64,000 bases of DNA from Chryseobacterium sp. C-71 (GCF_020911865.1 NZ_CP087131.1:3472001-3536000); one strand, 5' to 3'. Shown: positions 18,059-27,453, counted from the stretch's first letter. The notes: generated by a model not told the origin, from the sequence alone. Numbers and translations: made by a program.

Positions 18059-21034
18059 ATGCGTAAAGAGACTCAAAAATTACTACTGTTATCCGTTTTA
18101 GGATTGGTGAGCGTCAATATGGCAGCTCAGCAACAGGTAAAGAAAGATACGATCAAGAATATCGATGAAGTTGTAGTGACAGCTCTGGGTATCAAAAGAC
18201 AAGATAAATCATTAGGTTATGTGGCTGAAAAGGTAAATGGAGAAGAATTTACAAAAACTCAAAACAATAACTGGGCGCAGGCTTTAGAAGGTAAAGTGGC
18301 AGGTCTGAAAATTCAGACTGCAGGAGCAGGGCCTCTAGGATCTGCAAAAATTACTTTGCGAGGAAGCGCATCCATGAATATGGACAACAACCAAGCCTTA
18401 ATTGTTGTAGATGGTGTTCCTTTGGGAGGTACAAACACAGGAACAGGAAATGCTGCTTACGGTGCAGGAACTGGTGGTGATCTTCCTGTAGATTTTGGAA
18501 ATAATTTCAACAGTATCAATCCTGACGATATAGAATCTGTTACTGTACTGAAAGGTGCTACTGCAGGAGCTTTGTATGGTTCCAGAGGAATGCACGGTGC
18601 CATTATGATTACTACGAAATCCGGAAAATCTAAAAATGGTAAAGTATCGGTTACTTTTAATTCTAATACAAGTTTTGATTCTGTTCTACATTGGCCAGAT
18701 TATCAGTACGAATACGGACAGGGGACTTTACAAAAAAACACAGCCGGCCAATACTATTATTCTTACGGAGCTTCTCCGGATGGTGTAAATACAGGTTCTA
18801 CAAGTAGTGCTTTCGGGCCAAAATTTAACGGACAGTCTTATTTTCAGTATGATCCTACGGTAGAAGGACAAAGTCTTCAAAGACAAGAGTGGAAGCCTTA
18901 CAAAAATAATATAAAAGACTTTTGGGAGGTAGGAACGACCTTTGCAAATAATTTATCAATCGAAAGTTCGACAGAAAAAACAGCTTTCAGAGCATCTCTA
19001 AATTATACAAAAAATAACTGGATGATGCCAAATACTGGTTTCGACAGATTTAATGGGGCTTTGTCAATTGATCATCATGCCAGCGATAAACTTCACATAG
19101 TAACTAAGTTTGCTTACAACAGCACAGAAAGTGATAATCTTCCGGCAACAGGCTACAACAATCAGTCGATTTCTTACTTCATGATTTTCCAAAATCCCAA
19201 TGTAGATCTTAATTGGTACAAACCAATCTGGAAGAATGGGCAAAACCAGATTGATCAGATCCATCCTTTCAGCTCTTTTATTGACAATCCATATTTAATT
19301 GCCTATGAAATGCTTAATGGGGTCAATAAGAAATTTATAACAGGAAACGTAACGGCGACTTATAAGTTTGCCAAAAATTTTGATGTGATGTTACGTTCAG
19401 GGCTTGAGATTACAGATGAAGAAAGAACGACAAAAAGACCTTACAGCTCTGCGAATTATCTTCAGGGATATTACAGAGAACAACATATTAATAATTCCGA
19501 ATTCAATACGGATATCTTATTCAGCTACAAAAACAACTTCGGAAAATTTGGCTTTAATGCTTCTGCGGGTGGAAACCTTAGATACAATGAATACACCCTG
19601 AATGACTACCGTGCTACAGGATTGAAAATTCCTGGTCTGTATGAGCTTACCAACGGTATTTCTCTCCTTACGAGAGTTCCTCAGCCAAGAGATAAGGAAA
19701 TGAACAGTTTGTATGGTTTAGCATCTTTAAACTACGATAATGTTTGGTTTTTAGATCTTACGGCAAGAAATGATTGGAGTAGTGCATTGCCAAAAGCTGA
19801 TAGATCCTATTTTTATCCTTCAGCTGCCACATCATTTATTCTTTCAGATATTTTTAATTTAAAATCAAATAATTTTAATTTCTGGAAATTGAGAGCTTCA
19901 TGGTCGATGGTAGGAAGTGATACCGATCCTTACAACTTGTTGCAGACTTATAATACAAGCGATTTCAATAACTCTGCAGAAGTTGCCTCAATTTATTTCA
20001 ATCCCAATCTAAAACCTGAAATGAATACCAATATTGAGGCAGGTATGGATTTTAGTTTCATTAAAAATAGATTGACATACGGTGTTACCCTCTACCAAAA
20101 TAATACAAAAAATCAGATTATAACTGTTCCTACGTTGATTGAAAGCGGATATTCTACCAGAATTATCAATGCCGGCGAAATCAGAAACAGAGGGATCGAA
20201 ATGACATTGGGTGCCTATCCTGTAAAAACCCAAAATTTCTCATGGAATGTAAATGCCAACTGGTCGATGAACAGAAATAAAATCCTTTCGTTGCCAGGGG
20301 AATTTAATGGAGAACCATATACGATGTCTTCGGTAGGAGGAGTTGTTTTCTTTAATGCTGTCGTAGGCGGATCTTTAGGAGATATGTATGGCGCAAAACT
20401 GCAAAGATCACCGGATGGGCAGGTGATTTACGGTTCGGATGGACTGACAGCGAAATCTACGAAGATAGAATACGTAGGAAACGCTTATGCTAAATGGAGA
20501 GGCGGCTTGCAAAATACATTTAAATATAAAAACATTTCTTTCTCTTTCAGTCTTGATGGTCAGTACGGTGGAATGGTATATTCTCAGTCTCACCACAAAA
20601 TGTCTGAACAAGGTAAATTGGAGAATACTTTGCCAGGAAGAGACAATCCGAATGGAACTTTCGTTGGTGCGGGTGTAGTACAAAATGCAGATGGAAGTTT
20701 TTCTGCCAATACCAAAGCAGTGGCGCTTCACACGTATTACGGAGATTATTACAGAAGAGCCAATATAGAAACCAACAGTTTCGACGCAAGCTTTATCAAA
20801 CTGAGAGAAGCAACGATAACTTACGATTTCCCAAAGGATATTGTGAGAAATCTTAAAATGTCTAATCTGAGCCTCTCTATATACGGTAGAAATCTTTTGA
20901 TGTGGACCAAGAACTTTCCACTTTTCGATCCGGAAGCAGCTACTCTTAACGATTCTTCTATTACACCGGGAGTTGAGGTTGGTCAATTGCCAACAGCAAG
21001 AACGGTGGGTATACAACTGAATGCTAAATTTTAA
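18059..21034 (+). CDS. SusC/RagA family TonB-dependent outer-membrane transporter
   Basis: A protein of 991 residues with a signal peptide (about 1-23). A TonB-box-like segment DEVVVTALG follows, then the plug domain (EALEGKVAGLKI-type block: ALEGKVAGLKIQTAGAG, VDGVPLGG, SINPDDIESVTVLKGATAGALYGSRG) and a beta-barrel. The C-terminus is PTARTVGIQLNAKF. The N-terminal carboxypeptidase-like domain (about 80 residues) that most SusC proteins carry before the plug is absent, so this is a short variant. With the SusD below it forms an outer-membrane import complex. The neighbouring phosphodiesterases suggest a phosphorylated substrate. Confidence 0.94.
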   Translation: MRKETQKLLLLSVLGLVSVNMAAQQQVKKDTIKNIDEVVVTALGIKRQDKSLGYVAEKVNGEEFTKTQNNNWAQALEGKVAGLKIQTAGAGPLGSAKITLRGSASMNMDNNQALIVVDGVPLGGTNTGTGNAAYGAGTGGDLPVDFGNNFNSINPDDIESVTVLKGATAGALYGSRGMHGAIMITTKSGKSKNGKVSVTFNSNTSFDSVLHWPDYQYEYGQGTLQKNTAGQYYYSYGASPDGVNTGSTSSAFGPKFNGQSYFQYDPTVEGQSLQRQEWKPYKNNIKDFWEVGTTFANNLSIESSTEKTAFRASLNYTKNNWMMPNTGFDRFNGALSIDHHASDKLHIVTKFAYNSTESDNLPATGYNNQSISYFMIFQNPNVDLNWYKPIWKNGQNQIDQIHPFSSFIDNPYLIAYEMLNGVNKKFITGNVTATYKFAKNFDVMLRSGLEITDEERTTKRPYSSANYLQGYYREQHINNSEFNTDILFSYKNNFGKFGFNASAGGNLRYNEYTLNDYRATGLKIPGLYELTNGISLLTRVPQPRDKEMNSLYGLASLNYDNVWFLDLTARNDWSSALPKADRSYFYPSAATSFILSDIFNLKSNNFNFWKLRASWSMVGSDTDPYNLLQTYNTSDFNNSAEVASIYFNPNLKPEMNTNIEAGMDFSFIKNRLTYGVTLYQNNTKNQIITVPTLIESGYSTRIINAGEIRNRGIEMTLGAYPVKTQNFSWNVNANWSMNRNKILSLPGEFNGEPYTMSSVGGVVFFNAVVGGSLGDMYGAKLQRSPDGQVIYGSDGLTAKSTKIEYVGNAYAKWRGGLQNTFKYKNISFSFSLDGQYGGMVYSQSHHKMSEQGKLENTLPGRDNPNGTFVGAGVVQNADGSFSANTKAVALHTYYGDYYRRANIETNSFDASFIKLREATITYDFPKDIVRNLKMSNLSLSIYGRNLLMWTKNFPLFDPEAATLNDSSITPGVEVGQLPTARTVGIQLNAKF

Positions 21035-21048
21035 AAAAAAGAAAAATT

Positions 21049-22500
21049 ATGAAAAATAAAGTTTCAAAATTCTGTACAGCGTTTTTGGCGGCCGTAATGC
21101 TTACATCTTGCGACAGATCTTTCGAAGAAATAAATACAGATACCAGTAAAATAAATACGCCCACAGCGGGAAGTCTCTTGATGCCAATACAATATAACAT
21201 GGCAGCAAATGCTTACAACAGAGCCAATGGTTTCACATTTGATATTATGCAGGTTTCTATCGACTTTCCAAATGAAGGAAACTCGCTCAGCAGATATTAT
21301 ATTACAGAATCTACAGGAAATTCTTATTGGAATACTTCTTACAAATGGCTGAAGCAAAATAAAGAAATGTATGAAGCTGCAGCAAAACAAAATGATAAAA
21401 ATTATCAGGCGATTGCATTGGTGATGAATGCGTGGATGTTTGCAAATCTTACCGATACTTTTGGTGATATTCCGTTCAGTGAGGCTTCAAGAGTTGAAGA
21501 TGGAATTACTCAGCCAAAATTTGATAAGCAGAAAGATATTTATATAAAACTTCTTGAAGATTTAAAAACTGCAAATTCATTATTTGTAACTACAGGAACA
21601 CTTTCAGATCCAGATCTGTTCTTTGGTGCAAATACTTCTGCTGCAGGTATCGTTAAATGGAAGAAATTCTGTAATTCTTTATCATTAAGATTATTGGGGA
21701 GAATTTTAAAGAAAAACGGTGAAATAGACGTGCATGGGAAGATTCAGGAAATTGTTAACAATCCTACAACTTATCCTTTAATGACGAGTAATGCAGATAC
21801 TGCAGGTCTGGATATTACAGGTGTTGCTCCGCTTTTACCTCCGATAGCAAGACCTCAGGATTTCACAACAGGTAGAGCCGCGGCAGAATTCTTTGTAGAA
21901 ACACTGAAAAGTAATAGCGATCCGAGATTGGCTACTTTCTTTTCTCAGGCTAAAGATATTGCGACTCAGGCTAATCTTGGTTATAAAGGTGCTCCTGCAG
22001 GATATGCTCCGGGAACTGCATTTACTTATCAGCCGTCTAATATGAATCAGAATTTGGCAAAAGCACCCCTTAAGATTCTTATCTATCCGTACGCAGAACT
22101 TCAATTGACCCTTGCGGAATTTGCTCAAAAAGGAATTATCTCAGGAAACGCTCAGACTTTTTATGAAAACGGAGTGAAAGCAGCGGTAGAACAATGGGGC
22201 GGCGTGGTTCCGGCAAATTATTTTACCAATCCAAATGTTGCTTACAACGGTACTTTACAAAGAATTATGCTTCAGAAATATGTGGCTCTTTTCTTTGTAG
22301 ATCAACAGCAATGGTATGAAAAAAGAAGAACTGGTTTTCCTGTTCTTCCTAACAACGGAGGTTTGCTGAATGATGGGAAATTACCTCAGAGACTCATGTA
22401 TCCCGTTCAAACCAAGATTCTTAACACAACCAATTATCAGGCGGCAGTACAGTCGATCGGTGGAGATAATATCAACGTTATCAACTGGTGGAATCAGTAA
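21049..22500 (+). CDS. SusD/RagB family substrate-binding lipoprotein
   Basis: A protein of 483 residues, 14 bases after susC. It has a lipoprotein signal ending at Cys21 (MLTSC) and the SusD-like_2 pattern: FEEINTDTSKINTP, then a TPR-like helical region with YQAIALVMNAWMFANLTDTFGDIPFSEA and PYAELQLTLAEFAQKG near the end. SusD-like lipoproteins sit as a lid on the SusC barrel and bind the ligand on the cell surface. SusD-like_2 members are common next to peptide or small-molecule uptake systems rather than only polysaccharides. Its partner is the SusC at 18059-21034. Confidence 0.92.
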   Translation: MKNKVSKFCTAFLAAVMLTSCDRSFEEINTDTSKINTPTAGSLLMPIQYNMAANAYNRANGFTFDIMQVSIDFPNEGNSLSRYYITESTGNSYWNTSYKWLKQNKEMYEAAAKQNDKNYQAIALVMNAWMFANLTDTFGDIPFSEASRVEDGITQPKFDKQKDIYIKLLEDLKTANSLFVTTGTLSDPDLFFGANTSAAGIVKWKKFCNSLSLRLLGRILKKNGEIDVHGKIQEIVNNPTTYPLMTSNADTAGLDITGVAPLLPPIARPQDFTTGRAAAEFFVETLKSNSDPRLATFFSQAKDIATQANLGYKGAPAGYAPGTAFTYQPSNMNQNLAKAPLKILIYPYAELQLTLAEFAQKGIISGNAQTFYENGVKAAVEQWGGVVPANYFTNPNVAYNGTLQRIMLQKYVALFFVDQQQWYEKRRTGFPVLPNNGGLLNDGKLPQRLMYPVQTKILNTTNYQAAVQSIGGDNINVINWWNQ

Positions 22501-22518
22501 TTAATTTAAGCTAAAAAA

Positions 22519-24102
22519 ATGAATAATAAATTTTTAATACCATGCCTATTGGTTTCAGCAATGGCATTTTCCCAAACTTCGGTTTCCGGATATGTCTTTG
22601 AAGACCTTAATAAAAATCAGAAAAAAGAAAGCCGTGAAAAAGGAATTGAAGGTGTTTCAGTTTCCAACGGAGCTCAGGTAGTTTTAACCGATAAAAACGG
22701 AAAATACAGCTTGCCGATTGCAGAAGGACAAACGATTTTTGTAATTAAACCTTCAGGATACATGATGGGTTTAAATCAAAATAATTTACCGCAATATTAT
22801 TATCAATATAAGCCAAAAGGCTCGCCTGCAGATTTTAAATATAAAGGAACTGCACCTACGGGAACACTTCCGAAAGAATTAAATTTTGGCTTAAATAAAC
22901 AAAACGAAAGCAAAAATTTCGACATTTTGGTTTTCGGAGATCCTCAGCCTTACACAGAAAAGCAATTGGATTATTTCAAAAGAGCAATCGTCAATGAGGT
23001 AAAATCAAACAAGAAAAATGCTGTCTTTGGAATCAGTTTGGGAGATTTGGTTGGTGATGATTTGAGCTTGCAGAAACCTTATGCTGATGTGATGAAGGAA
23101 ATCGGACTGCCTTGGTACAATGTGATGGGAAATCACGACATGAATTATGATGCGAAAGAAGATCAGCTTTCAGATGAAACTTTTGAAGCAACTTTTGGTC
23201 CTGCAAACTATTCTTTCAACTACGGAAACGTTCATTTTATTGTGCTTGATGATATTCTGTATCCAGATCCTAGAGACGGAAAAGGATATTGGGGCGGTTT
23301 CAGAGAAGACCAGATGCAGTTCATTCAAAATGATTTAAAACTGGTTGACAAAAACAAGTTAATCGTTGTGTCTTTCCATATTCCATTAGAGCATACTAAT
23401 GAGGATAATTTCAGAAATGCAGACCGTCAGAAATTGTTTGATGCTCTGTCGCCATTCAAAAATGCTTTGATGTTGTCTGCTCACACGCACATTCAGCAAC
23501 AGATTTTTTACGGAAAACCTCAAGGCTGGAATGGTTCAAAAGAGCTACACGAATACAATGTGGGAACAACTTGCGGAGATTGGTGGTCAGGAACTTCAGA
23601 CGAAATCGGTTTACCGACTTCTACCATGAGAGACGGTACTGCAAAAGGATATTCTTTTATCAGTTTTAATGATAACGAATATAAAGTGAAGTATAAAACG
23701 GCAGGAAAGCCTGAAGATTATCAAATTCAGTTGTATGTACCGAAAGTAATTCCTTATCCATCAAAAACTTCAGCTAAAGTTTTGGCTAATTTCTTTATGG
23801 GAAGCAAAAAAGACAAAGTACAATACAGAATTGATGGCGGAAAATGGGAAGAAATGGAATACAGTGAAACCATCGACCCGAATTTTGCACAAGCTGTTTT
23901 CAAATGGGATTCTACAGACAATCTGTTCCCAGGAAGAAGGCCTTCAAACCCAGAACAGTCAAAACACATCTGGACAGGCGGATTTGGAAATAAATTAACA
24001 CTCGGAAAACATAAAGTTGAAGTAAAAGCTCATGATATGTACGGAAATGAGTTTTCGGCTTCAGAAGAATTTGATGTTCAAAACTCTATTCTCATTCCTT
24101 AA
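22519..24102 (+). CDS. Secreted calcineurin-like phosphoesterase
   Basis: A protein of 527 residues with a signal peptide (about 1-18, ending AMAFSQ). Residues 20-130 are an N-terminal beta-sandwich (SGYVFEDLNKNQKKESREKG) of the metallophosphoesterase N-terminal type. The catalytic core has FGDPQPY (Asp141), GDLVGDD (Asp176), GNHDMNYD (Asn205, His206), SFHIPLEH and SAHTHIQ, the full two-metal calcineurin set. The last 140 residues form the family C-terminal beta domain. It starts 18 bases after susD, so the three genes are one operon. Substrate is a phosphomonoester or diester, likely released for the SusCD pair. Confidence 0.92.
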   Translation: MNNKFLIPCLLVSAMAFSQTSVSGYVFEDLNKNQKKESREKGIEGVSVSNGAQVVLTDKNGKYSLPIAEGQTIFVIKPSGYMMGLNQNNLPQYYYQYKPKGSPADFKYKGTAPTGTLPKELNFGLNKQNESKNFDILVFGDPQPYTEKQLDYFKRAIVNEVKSNKKNAVFGISLGDLVGDDLSLQKPYADVMKEIGLPWYNVMGNHDMNYDAKEDQLSDETFEATFGPANYSFNYGNVHFIVLDDILYPDPRDGKGYWGGFREDQMQFIQNDLKLVDKNKLIVVSFHIPLEHTNEDNFRNADRQKLFDALSPFKNALMLSAHTHIQQQIFYGKPQGWNGSKELHEYNVGTTCGDWWSGTSDEIGLPTSTMRDGTAKGYSFISFNDNEYKVKYKTAGKPEDYQIQLYVPKVIPYPSKTSAKVLANFFMGSKKDKVQYRIDGGKWEEMEYSETIDPNFAQAVFKWDSTDNLFPGRRPSNPEQSKHIWTGGFGNKLTLGKHKVEVKAHDMYGNEFSASEEFDVQNSILIP

Positions 24103-24134
24103 AATTAATTTTACTTTTTAGATATTACTTTCAG

Positions 24135-24166
24135 AAACCAGCTTATTCGTGAGCTGGTTTTGTTTG
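24135..24166 (+). terminator. Terminator of the phosphate-ester operon
   Basis: AAACCAGCT (24135-24143) pairs with AGCTGGTTT (24152-24160), and a T-rich end follows. It lies 33 bases after the phosphoesterase stop. Confidence 0.75.
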
Positions 24167-24216
24167 ATATAGAATTTCCTGATAATCGATTTTTATTAAA
24201 TCAAAAACATAAACGC

Positions 24217-24245
24217 TTGTTTAAAAAAATGGTTTCGTAAATTTG
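24217..24245 (+). promoter_or_regulatory. Promoter of the SDR gene
   Basis: TTG (24217-24219), 18-base spacer, TAAATTTG (24238-24245). Both Bacteroidota elements match, 20 bases before the ATG. Confidence 0.6.
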
Positions 24246-24264
24246 CACCATTAAAATTTAAATA

Positions 24265-24978
24265 ATGAATCTAAACGGAAAAAACGCCATCGTGACCGGT
24301 GGTGGTAGAGGTCTAGGAAAGGCTGTCGCTTTAATCCTTGCCAGCGAAGGAGTGAATGTAGGAATCACCGGAAGAAACGAAGAAAATCTTAAAATGACTG
24401 TTGACGAAATCCAGAAATTGGGTGTAAAAGCAGCGTACGCAGTTTTCAGCATAGATAATGAAATTCACGTAAAAGCAGGAATAGAATCAATTGTAGAGCA
24501 ATTGGGAGGAGTGGATATTCTGATCAACAATGCCGGAATCGGTGACTTCGGTAGCATTGAAGAAATGTCATCTGAAGTTTGGGAGCAAGTCATCAAAACC
24601 AATCTTTTCGGAGTGTATTACGCAGCCAAAGCGGTTTATCCTTTCCTTAAAGAGAGAGGGGAAGGCGATATCATTAATGTTGCGTCAACAGCAGGCTTGA
24701 AGGGCGGACCTAATATGTCAGCTTATGCAGCTTCAAAAGCAGCCGTGGTTTCTTTATCTCAATCAATGATGGCGGAATGGAGAAAACAGAACATCAGAGT
24801 TGTAACTTTAACTCCTAGTACGATTGCTTCAGATATGTCAATTGAAGGCGGATTAACAGACGGAAATCCTGATAAAGTTCTTCAACCGGAAGACTTTGCA
24901 GAATGGGTAAGAGATATTTTGAAAATGAACAGACGTGCATTGATTGCAAATGGTTCTATTTTCTCTACAAACCCTTAA
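24265..24978 (+). CDS. SDR family NAD(P)-dependent oxidoreductase (3-oxoacyl-ACP reductase-like)
   Basis: A protein of 237 residues with the classical short-chain dehydrogenase pattern: VTGGGRGLG (residues 10-18), NNAG (88-91), the catalytic Ser141 and YAASK (Tyr154, Lys158). The sequence is close to FabG-like reductases, and GITGRNEENL suggests NADPH preference. It lacks the C-terminal extension of alcohol dehydrogenases. It has its own promoter and no operon partner, so it is probably not the housekeeping FabG; the substrate is unknown. Confidence 0.92.
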   Translation: MNLNGKNAIVTGGGRGLGKAVALILASEGVNVGITGRNEENLKMTVDEIQKLGVKAAYAVFSIDNEIHVKAGIESIVEQLGGVDILINNAGIGDFGSIEEMSSEVWEQVIKTNLFGVYYAAKAVYPFLKERGEGDIINVASTAGLKGGPNMSAYAASKAAVVSLSQSMMAEWRKQNIRVVTLTPSTIASDMSIEGGLTDGNPDKVLQPEDFAEWVRDILKMNRRALIANGSIFSTNP

Positions 24979-25030
24979 TTTAGAAGCTAGAAATTAAATA
25001 TTAGAAGTTAGTATTAGAATTACTAAAATT

Positions 25031-25080
25031 CCCCTTCCTTGAAGGGGTGGATTTTTGTGAAACAAAAAGACGGGGTAGTT
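25031..25080 (+). repeat. Intergenic repeat, element B
   Basis: It starts ccccttccttgaaggggtgg (a CCCCTTC...GAAGGGG hairpin) and ends gacggggtagtt. The same element occurs in inverse orientation at 47193-47243. The two copies share the CCCCT hairpin, the GTGG that follows and the GACGGGGT end. Typical of Flavobacterial intergenic repeats. Confidence 0.6.
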
Positions 25081-25130
25081 AAATAAAAGCAACACTAAAA
25101 AATTATTACGTCAAAATAAAAATTTTCAAA

Positions 25131-25190
25131 TATCAATAGGAGCGGACTTTAGTCCGCTTTTTATTTGCCTGACTACATCGGCTTTAGCCT
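25131..25190 (+). repeat. Intergenic repeat, element A (hairpin pair)
   Basis: It begins tatcaatagg and holds the hairpin AGCGGAC-TTTA-GTCCGCT (25141-25158) followed by a T run, then a second smaller hairpin GGC-TTTA-GCC near 25180-25189. The same element occurs at 47121-47181, identical across the first 30 or so bases. The T run means it could also terminate transcription from the left. Confidence 0.7.
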
Positions 25191-25270
25191 AAGCTTATTT
25201 TTCGTAACGTTTCCAATCAATCTTAACGGTTAATTTTTCTAATCTTTCAATTTATAATTTTTTAAATATT

Positions 25271-25278
25271 TACTTTTG
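25271..25278 (+). promoter_or_regulatory. -7 promoter element for prmA
   Basis: TACTTTTG is an exact match, ending 15 bases before the chosen ATG. The TTG that an ORF finder would use as a start at 25276 falls inside this promoter element, which supports the later ATG. Confidence 0.5.
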
Positions 25279-25293
25279 CAACAAATTACTCTC

Positions 25294-26124
25294 ATGCAAA
25301 ATTATTTAGAATTCGATTTTAAAATACAACCTCTTCAACCTTGGAGTGATATATTAATGGCCGAACTTATTGAAATAGGTTTCGACAGTTTCACGGAAGA
25401 AATTCATGGTATTTTAGGGTATATTCAGAAAGATCTTTTCAAAGAAGAAAATTTGAAAGCTTTGCCGCTTTTTCAAAACGAAGAAGTGGAAATTGAATAC
25501 ACTTTCACAGAAATGCCCAATATCAACTGGAATGAAGAATGGGAAAAGAATTTTGAACCGATCAATATTGATGATAAAGTATTAATCAGGGCAGAATTTC
25601 ATGAGTCTGTGGAAGGAATGCACGAAATCATTATTCAACCGAAAATGTCTTTCGGAACGGGTCATCATCCGACAACGCATTTGATGATTCAGCAAATGAT
25701 GGATATTGATTTCAAAGACAAAAAAGTTTTAGATATGGGTTGCGGAACGTCAGTTTTGGCGATTTATGCTAAACAAATCGGAGCCGGAGATACAAAAGCA
25801 ATCGACATCGACGAATGGTCTGTTGAAAACTCAAAGGAAAACGCAGTAAGAAACAGTGTAGAATTGGATATCGAATTGGGAACTGCCGAAAATTTAGGAA
25901 AAGAAAATTACGATATTATTTTAGCCAATATCAATAGAAATATTTTGATTTCAGATATTCCAACGTACGTTTCTGTTTTGAATGATGGTGGGAAATTGTT
26001 GCTTTCAGGATTATGTTTCTTCGATGTAGATGATATTTTGGAAGTTTGTAAAGAAAATGATTTGGAACTGAAAAAGAAATTGCAACGTGAAGAATGGGTA
26101 AGCTTATTGCTGGAAAAAAATTAA
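25294..26124 (+). CDS. prmA: Ribosomal protein L11 methyltransferase
   Basis: A protein of 276 residues. PrmA trimethylates ribosomal protein L11 using S-adenosylmethionine. The N-terminal substrate domain ends near IIQPKMSFGTGHHPTTHLM, a PrmA signature, followed by the SAM-binding motif VLDMGCGTSVLAIYA and the catalytic-region motif DIILANINRNIL. The ATG at 25294 is chosen; a TTG six codons upstream lies in the promoter. The SH3 gene follows 6 bases later, so they are co-transcribed. Confidence 0.93.
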   Translation: MQNYLEFDFKIQPLQPWSDILMAELIEIGFDSFTEEIHGILGYIQKDLFKEENLKALPLFQNEEVEIEYTFTEMPNINWNEEWEKNFEPINIDDKVLIRAEFHESVEGMHEIIIQPKMSFGTGHHPTTHLMIQQMMDIDFKDKKVLDMGCGTSVLAIYAKQIGAGDTKAIDIDEWSVENSKENAVRNSVELDIELGTAENLGKENYDIILANINRNILISDIPTYVSVLNDGGKLLLSGLCFFDVDDILEVCKENDLELKKKLQREEWVSLLLEKN

Positions 26125-26130
26125 AAGACA

Positions 26131-26967
26131 ATGAAATCTTTATTGATCCTTTTCTCAGTTTTGGTTATGCAGATTTTTTCTGCACAGGAAGAAGTTTATG
26201 CAAACGGAGTTTTCAGTTTTGAAGAAAACAAAACACAGAAAATCTTTACCGACTGGACGAGAGTAAGACAAGAACCCAACGTAAATTCTCAAATTCTGGA
26301 TTCTCTGCAAACCAATCAGCCGATTTTAATCATTAAAAAAGATGAAAAGATTTTACAGTTAGGCGAAAGAAGTTCAAACTGGTATAAAGTTTCTTATCAG
26401 AAAGCGGCTCAGACCCTAGAAGGTTATGTTTGGGGAGCAAATCTCTCTATCGGTTACCGAAACAAAGACGGCTATGATTTTCTTTTCGGAATTTCAAAAA
26501 CGATTGACAAAAAGGATAAGGAATTTAATCAAAATTATAAACAAAATATTGCCAGCATTAAAGCGATACAAGGGAATGCGTTGATTGATGAGGTTTTCTT
26601 TGAAACAGGTTCTGGTGAAAGTTTGAGTTACGGAACTTTTACAATCGAAAGCAATCATAAGCTTAAAAATGTAGATTTCACCCTAAAAGCAATGGTTTCC
26701 GGGGAAGCCTGCGGAATTGCAAGCTATGACCAATATGTTTTGTTTAAAAATAAAAAACTGATTGCTCTTCCACAATTAATGAACGTGGGAGATGCAGATG
26801 TATATCATCACAGCGAAGAATTTATCTTCCCAAACGACAAAGGCGGAATTCCAAATGCTTTCATCTTTAAAATGGAAGAAATGGAAAAGGATGAAAATGA
26901 TAAAGAGAAAACCAAACGTCTTTCTAAAACCTATCTTTGGGATGGAAATTCTTATAAGTTGAAATAA
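26131..26967 (+). CDS. Secreted SH3-domain protein
   Basis: A protein of 278 residues with a signal peptide (about 1-18, ending IFSAQ). Residues about 38-110 look like a bacterial SH3 domain (WTRVRQEPNVNSQILDSLQ, SSNWYKVSYQ, EGYVWGANLS). The rest is a mixed domain with no catalytic motif, ending in a Lys/Glu-rich stretch and a short LWDGNSYKLK tail. SH3b domains often bind cell-wall peptides. It follows prmA after 6 bases; the pairing is probably operon convenience rather than shared function. Confidence 0.75.
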   Translation: MKSLLILFSVLVMQIFSAQEEVYANGVFSFEENKTQKIFTDWTRVRQEPNVNSQILDSLQTNQPILIIKKDEKILQLGERSSNWYKVSYQKAAQTLEGYVWGANLSIGYRNKDGYDFLFGISKTIDKKDKEFNQNYKQNIASIKAIQGNALIDEVFFETGSGESLSYGTFTIESNHKLKNVDFTLKAMVSGEACGIASYDQYVLFKNKKLIALPQLMNVGDADVYHHSEEFIFPNDKGGIPNAFIFKMEEMEKDENDKEKTKRLSKTYLWDGNSYKLK

Positions 26968-26974
26968 ATTAAAT

Positions 26975-27244
26975 ATGAAACCTAAAGTCTTTTCTTTATT
27001 TTTTACAATACCTCTAATTTTTCTAAATGGATGTGAAAAAACTAAAGTAGATTGTGAAAAATCCAATATTCATATAGAAAATAGATGGTATGCAGAAAAT
27101 GGAGGAGTAGATTATTTGGAAGTAAAGGATAATGATCGAATATTTATTTGTGAAACAATCAATAATTTCTCCAAGGGGGAAGAAATAGTGATAAGTCATA
27201 ATTACGGATATTTAGAAATATTTTTGAGTGGAAAAAAAGACTGA
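26975..27244 (+). CDS. Small putative lipoprotein
   Basis: A protein of 89 residues with a lipoprotein signal (lipobox LNGC, Cys at about residue 20) and a short mature part with two further cysteines. No family recognised. It follows the SH3 gene after 7 bases and is likely in the prmA transcript. Confidence 0.6.
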   Translation: MKPKVFSLFFTIPLIFLNGCEKTKVDCEKSNIHIENRWYAENGGVDYLEVKDNDRIFICETINNFSKGEEIVISHNYGYLEIFLSGKKD

Positions 27245-27245
27245 T

Positions 27246-27383
27246 ATGATTTTCACATACTCATACGGCATTGTATATAGAGTTGGAGTGGGTAAATATG
27301 TACGCAATGAAGAATTAACAAGCAAAATTTTAAAGTTAATGTATATCTCAAAAAGATGTTGGGTTAAAGATTGTGTAAGTTGA
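27246..27383 (+). CDS. Possible very small protein (45 residues)
   Basis: An ATG one base after the lipoprotein stop opens a 45-codon frame (MIFTYSYGIVYRVGVGKYVR, then NEELTSKILKLMYISKRCWV). The close spacing fits translational coupling, but the composition is unremarkable and no homologue comes to mind. It may be noise. Confidence 0.25.
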   Translation: MIFTYSYGIVYRVGVGKYVRNEELTSKILKLMYISKRCWVKDCVS

Positions 27384-27407
27384 AGTAATATTTTTATAAA
27401 TAAATTG

Positions 27408-27440
27408 AAAACCACTGTATATTTACGGTGGTTTTTATTT
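27408..27440 (+). terminator. Terminator of the prmA operon
   Basis: AAAACCACTGTA (27408-27419) pairs with TACGGTGGTTTT (27424-27435), with one G-U pair, and a T run follows. Confidence 0.82.
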
Positions 27441-27453
27441 ACCTAAATTGAAT

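Noticed and set aside
22519..24102. DNA-repair nuclease of the SbcD/Mre11 type
   Set aside because: The calcineurin motifs are shared, but the signal peptide, the beta-sandwich N-terminus and the SusCD context point to a secreted phosphoesterase.
25276..25293. TTG start for prmA
   Set aside because: The TTG is part of the promoter -7 element TACTTTTG; the ATG at 25294 gives the normal family start.
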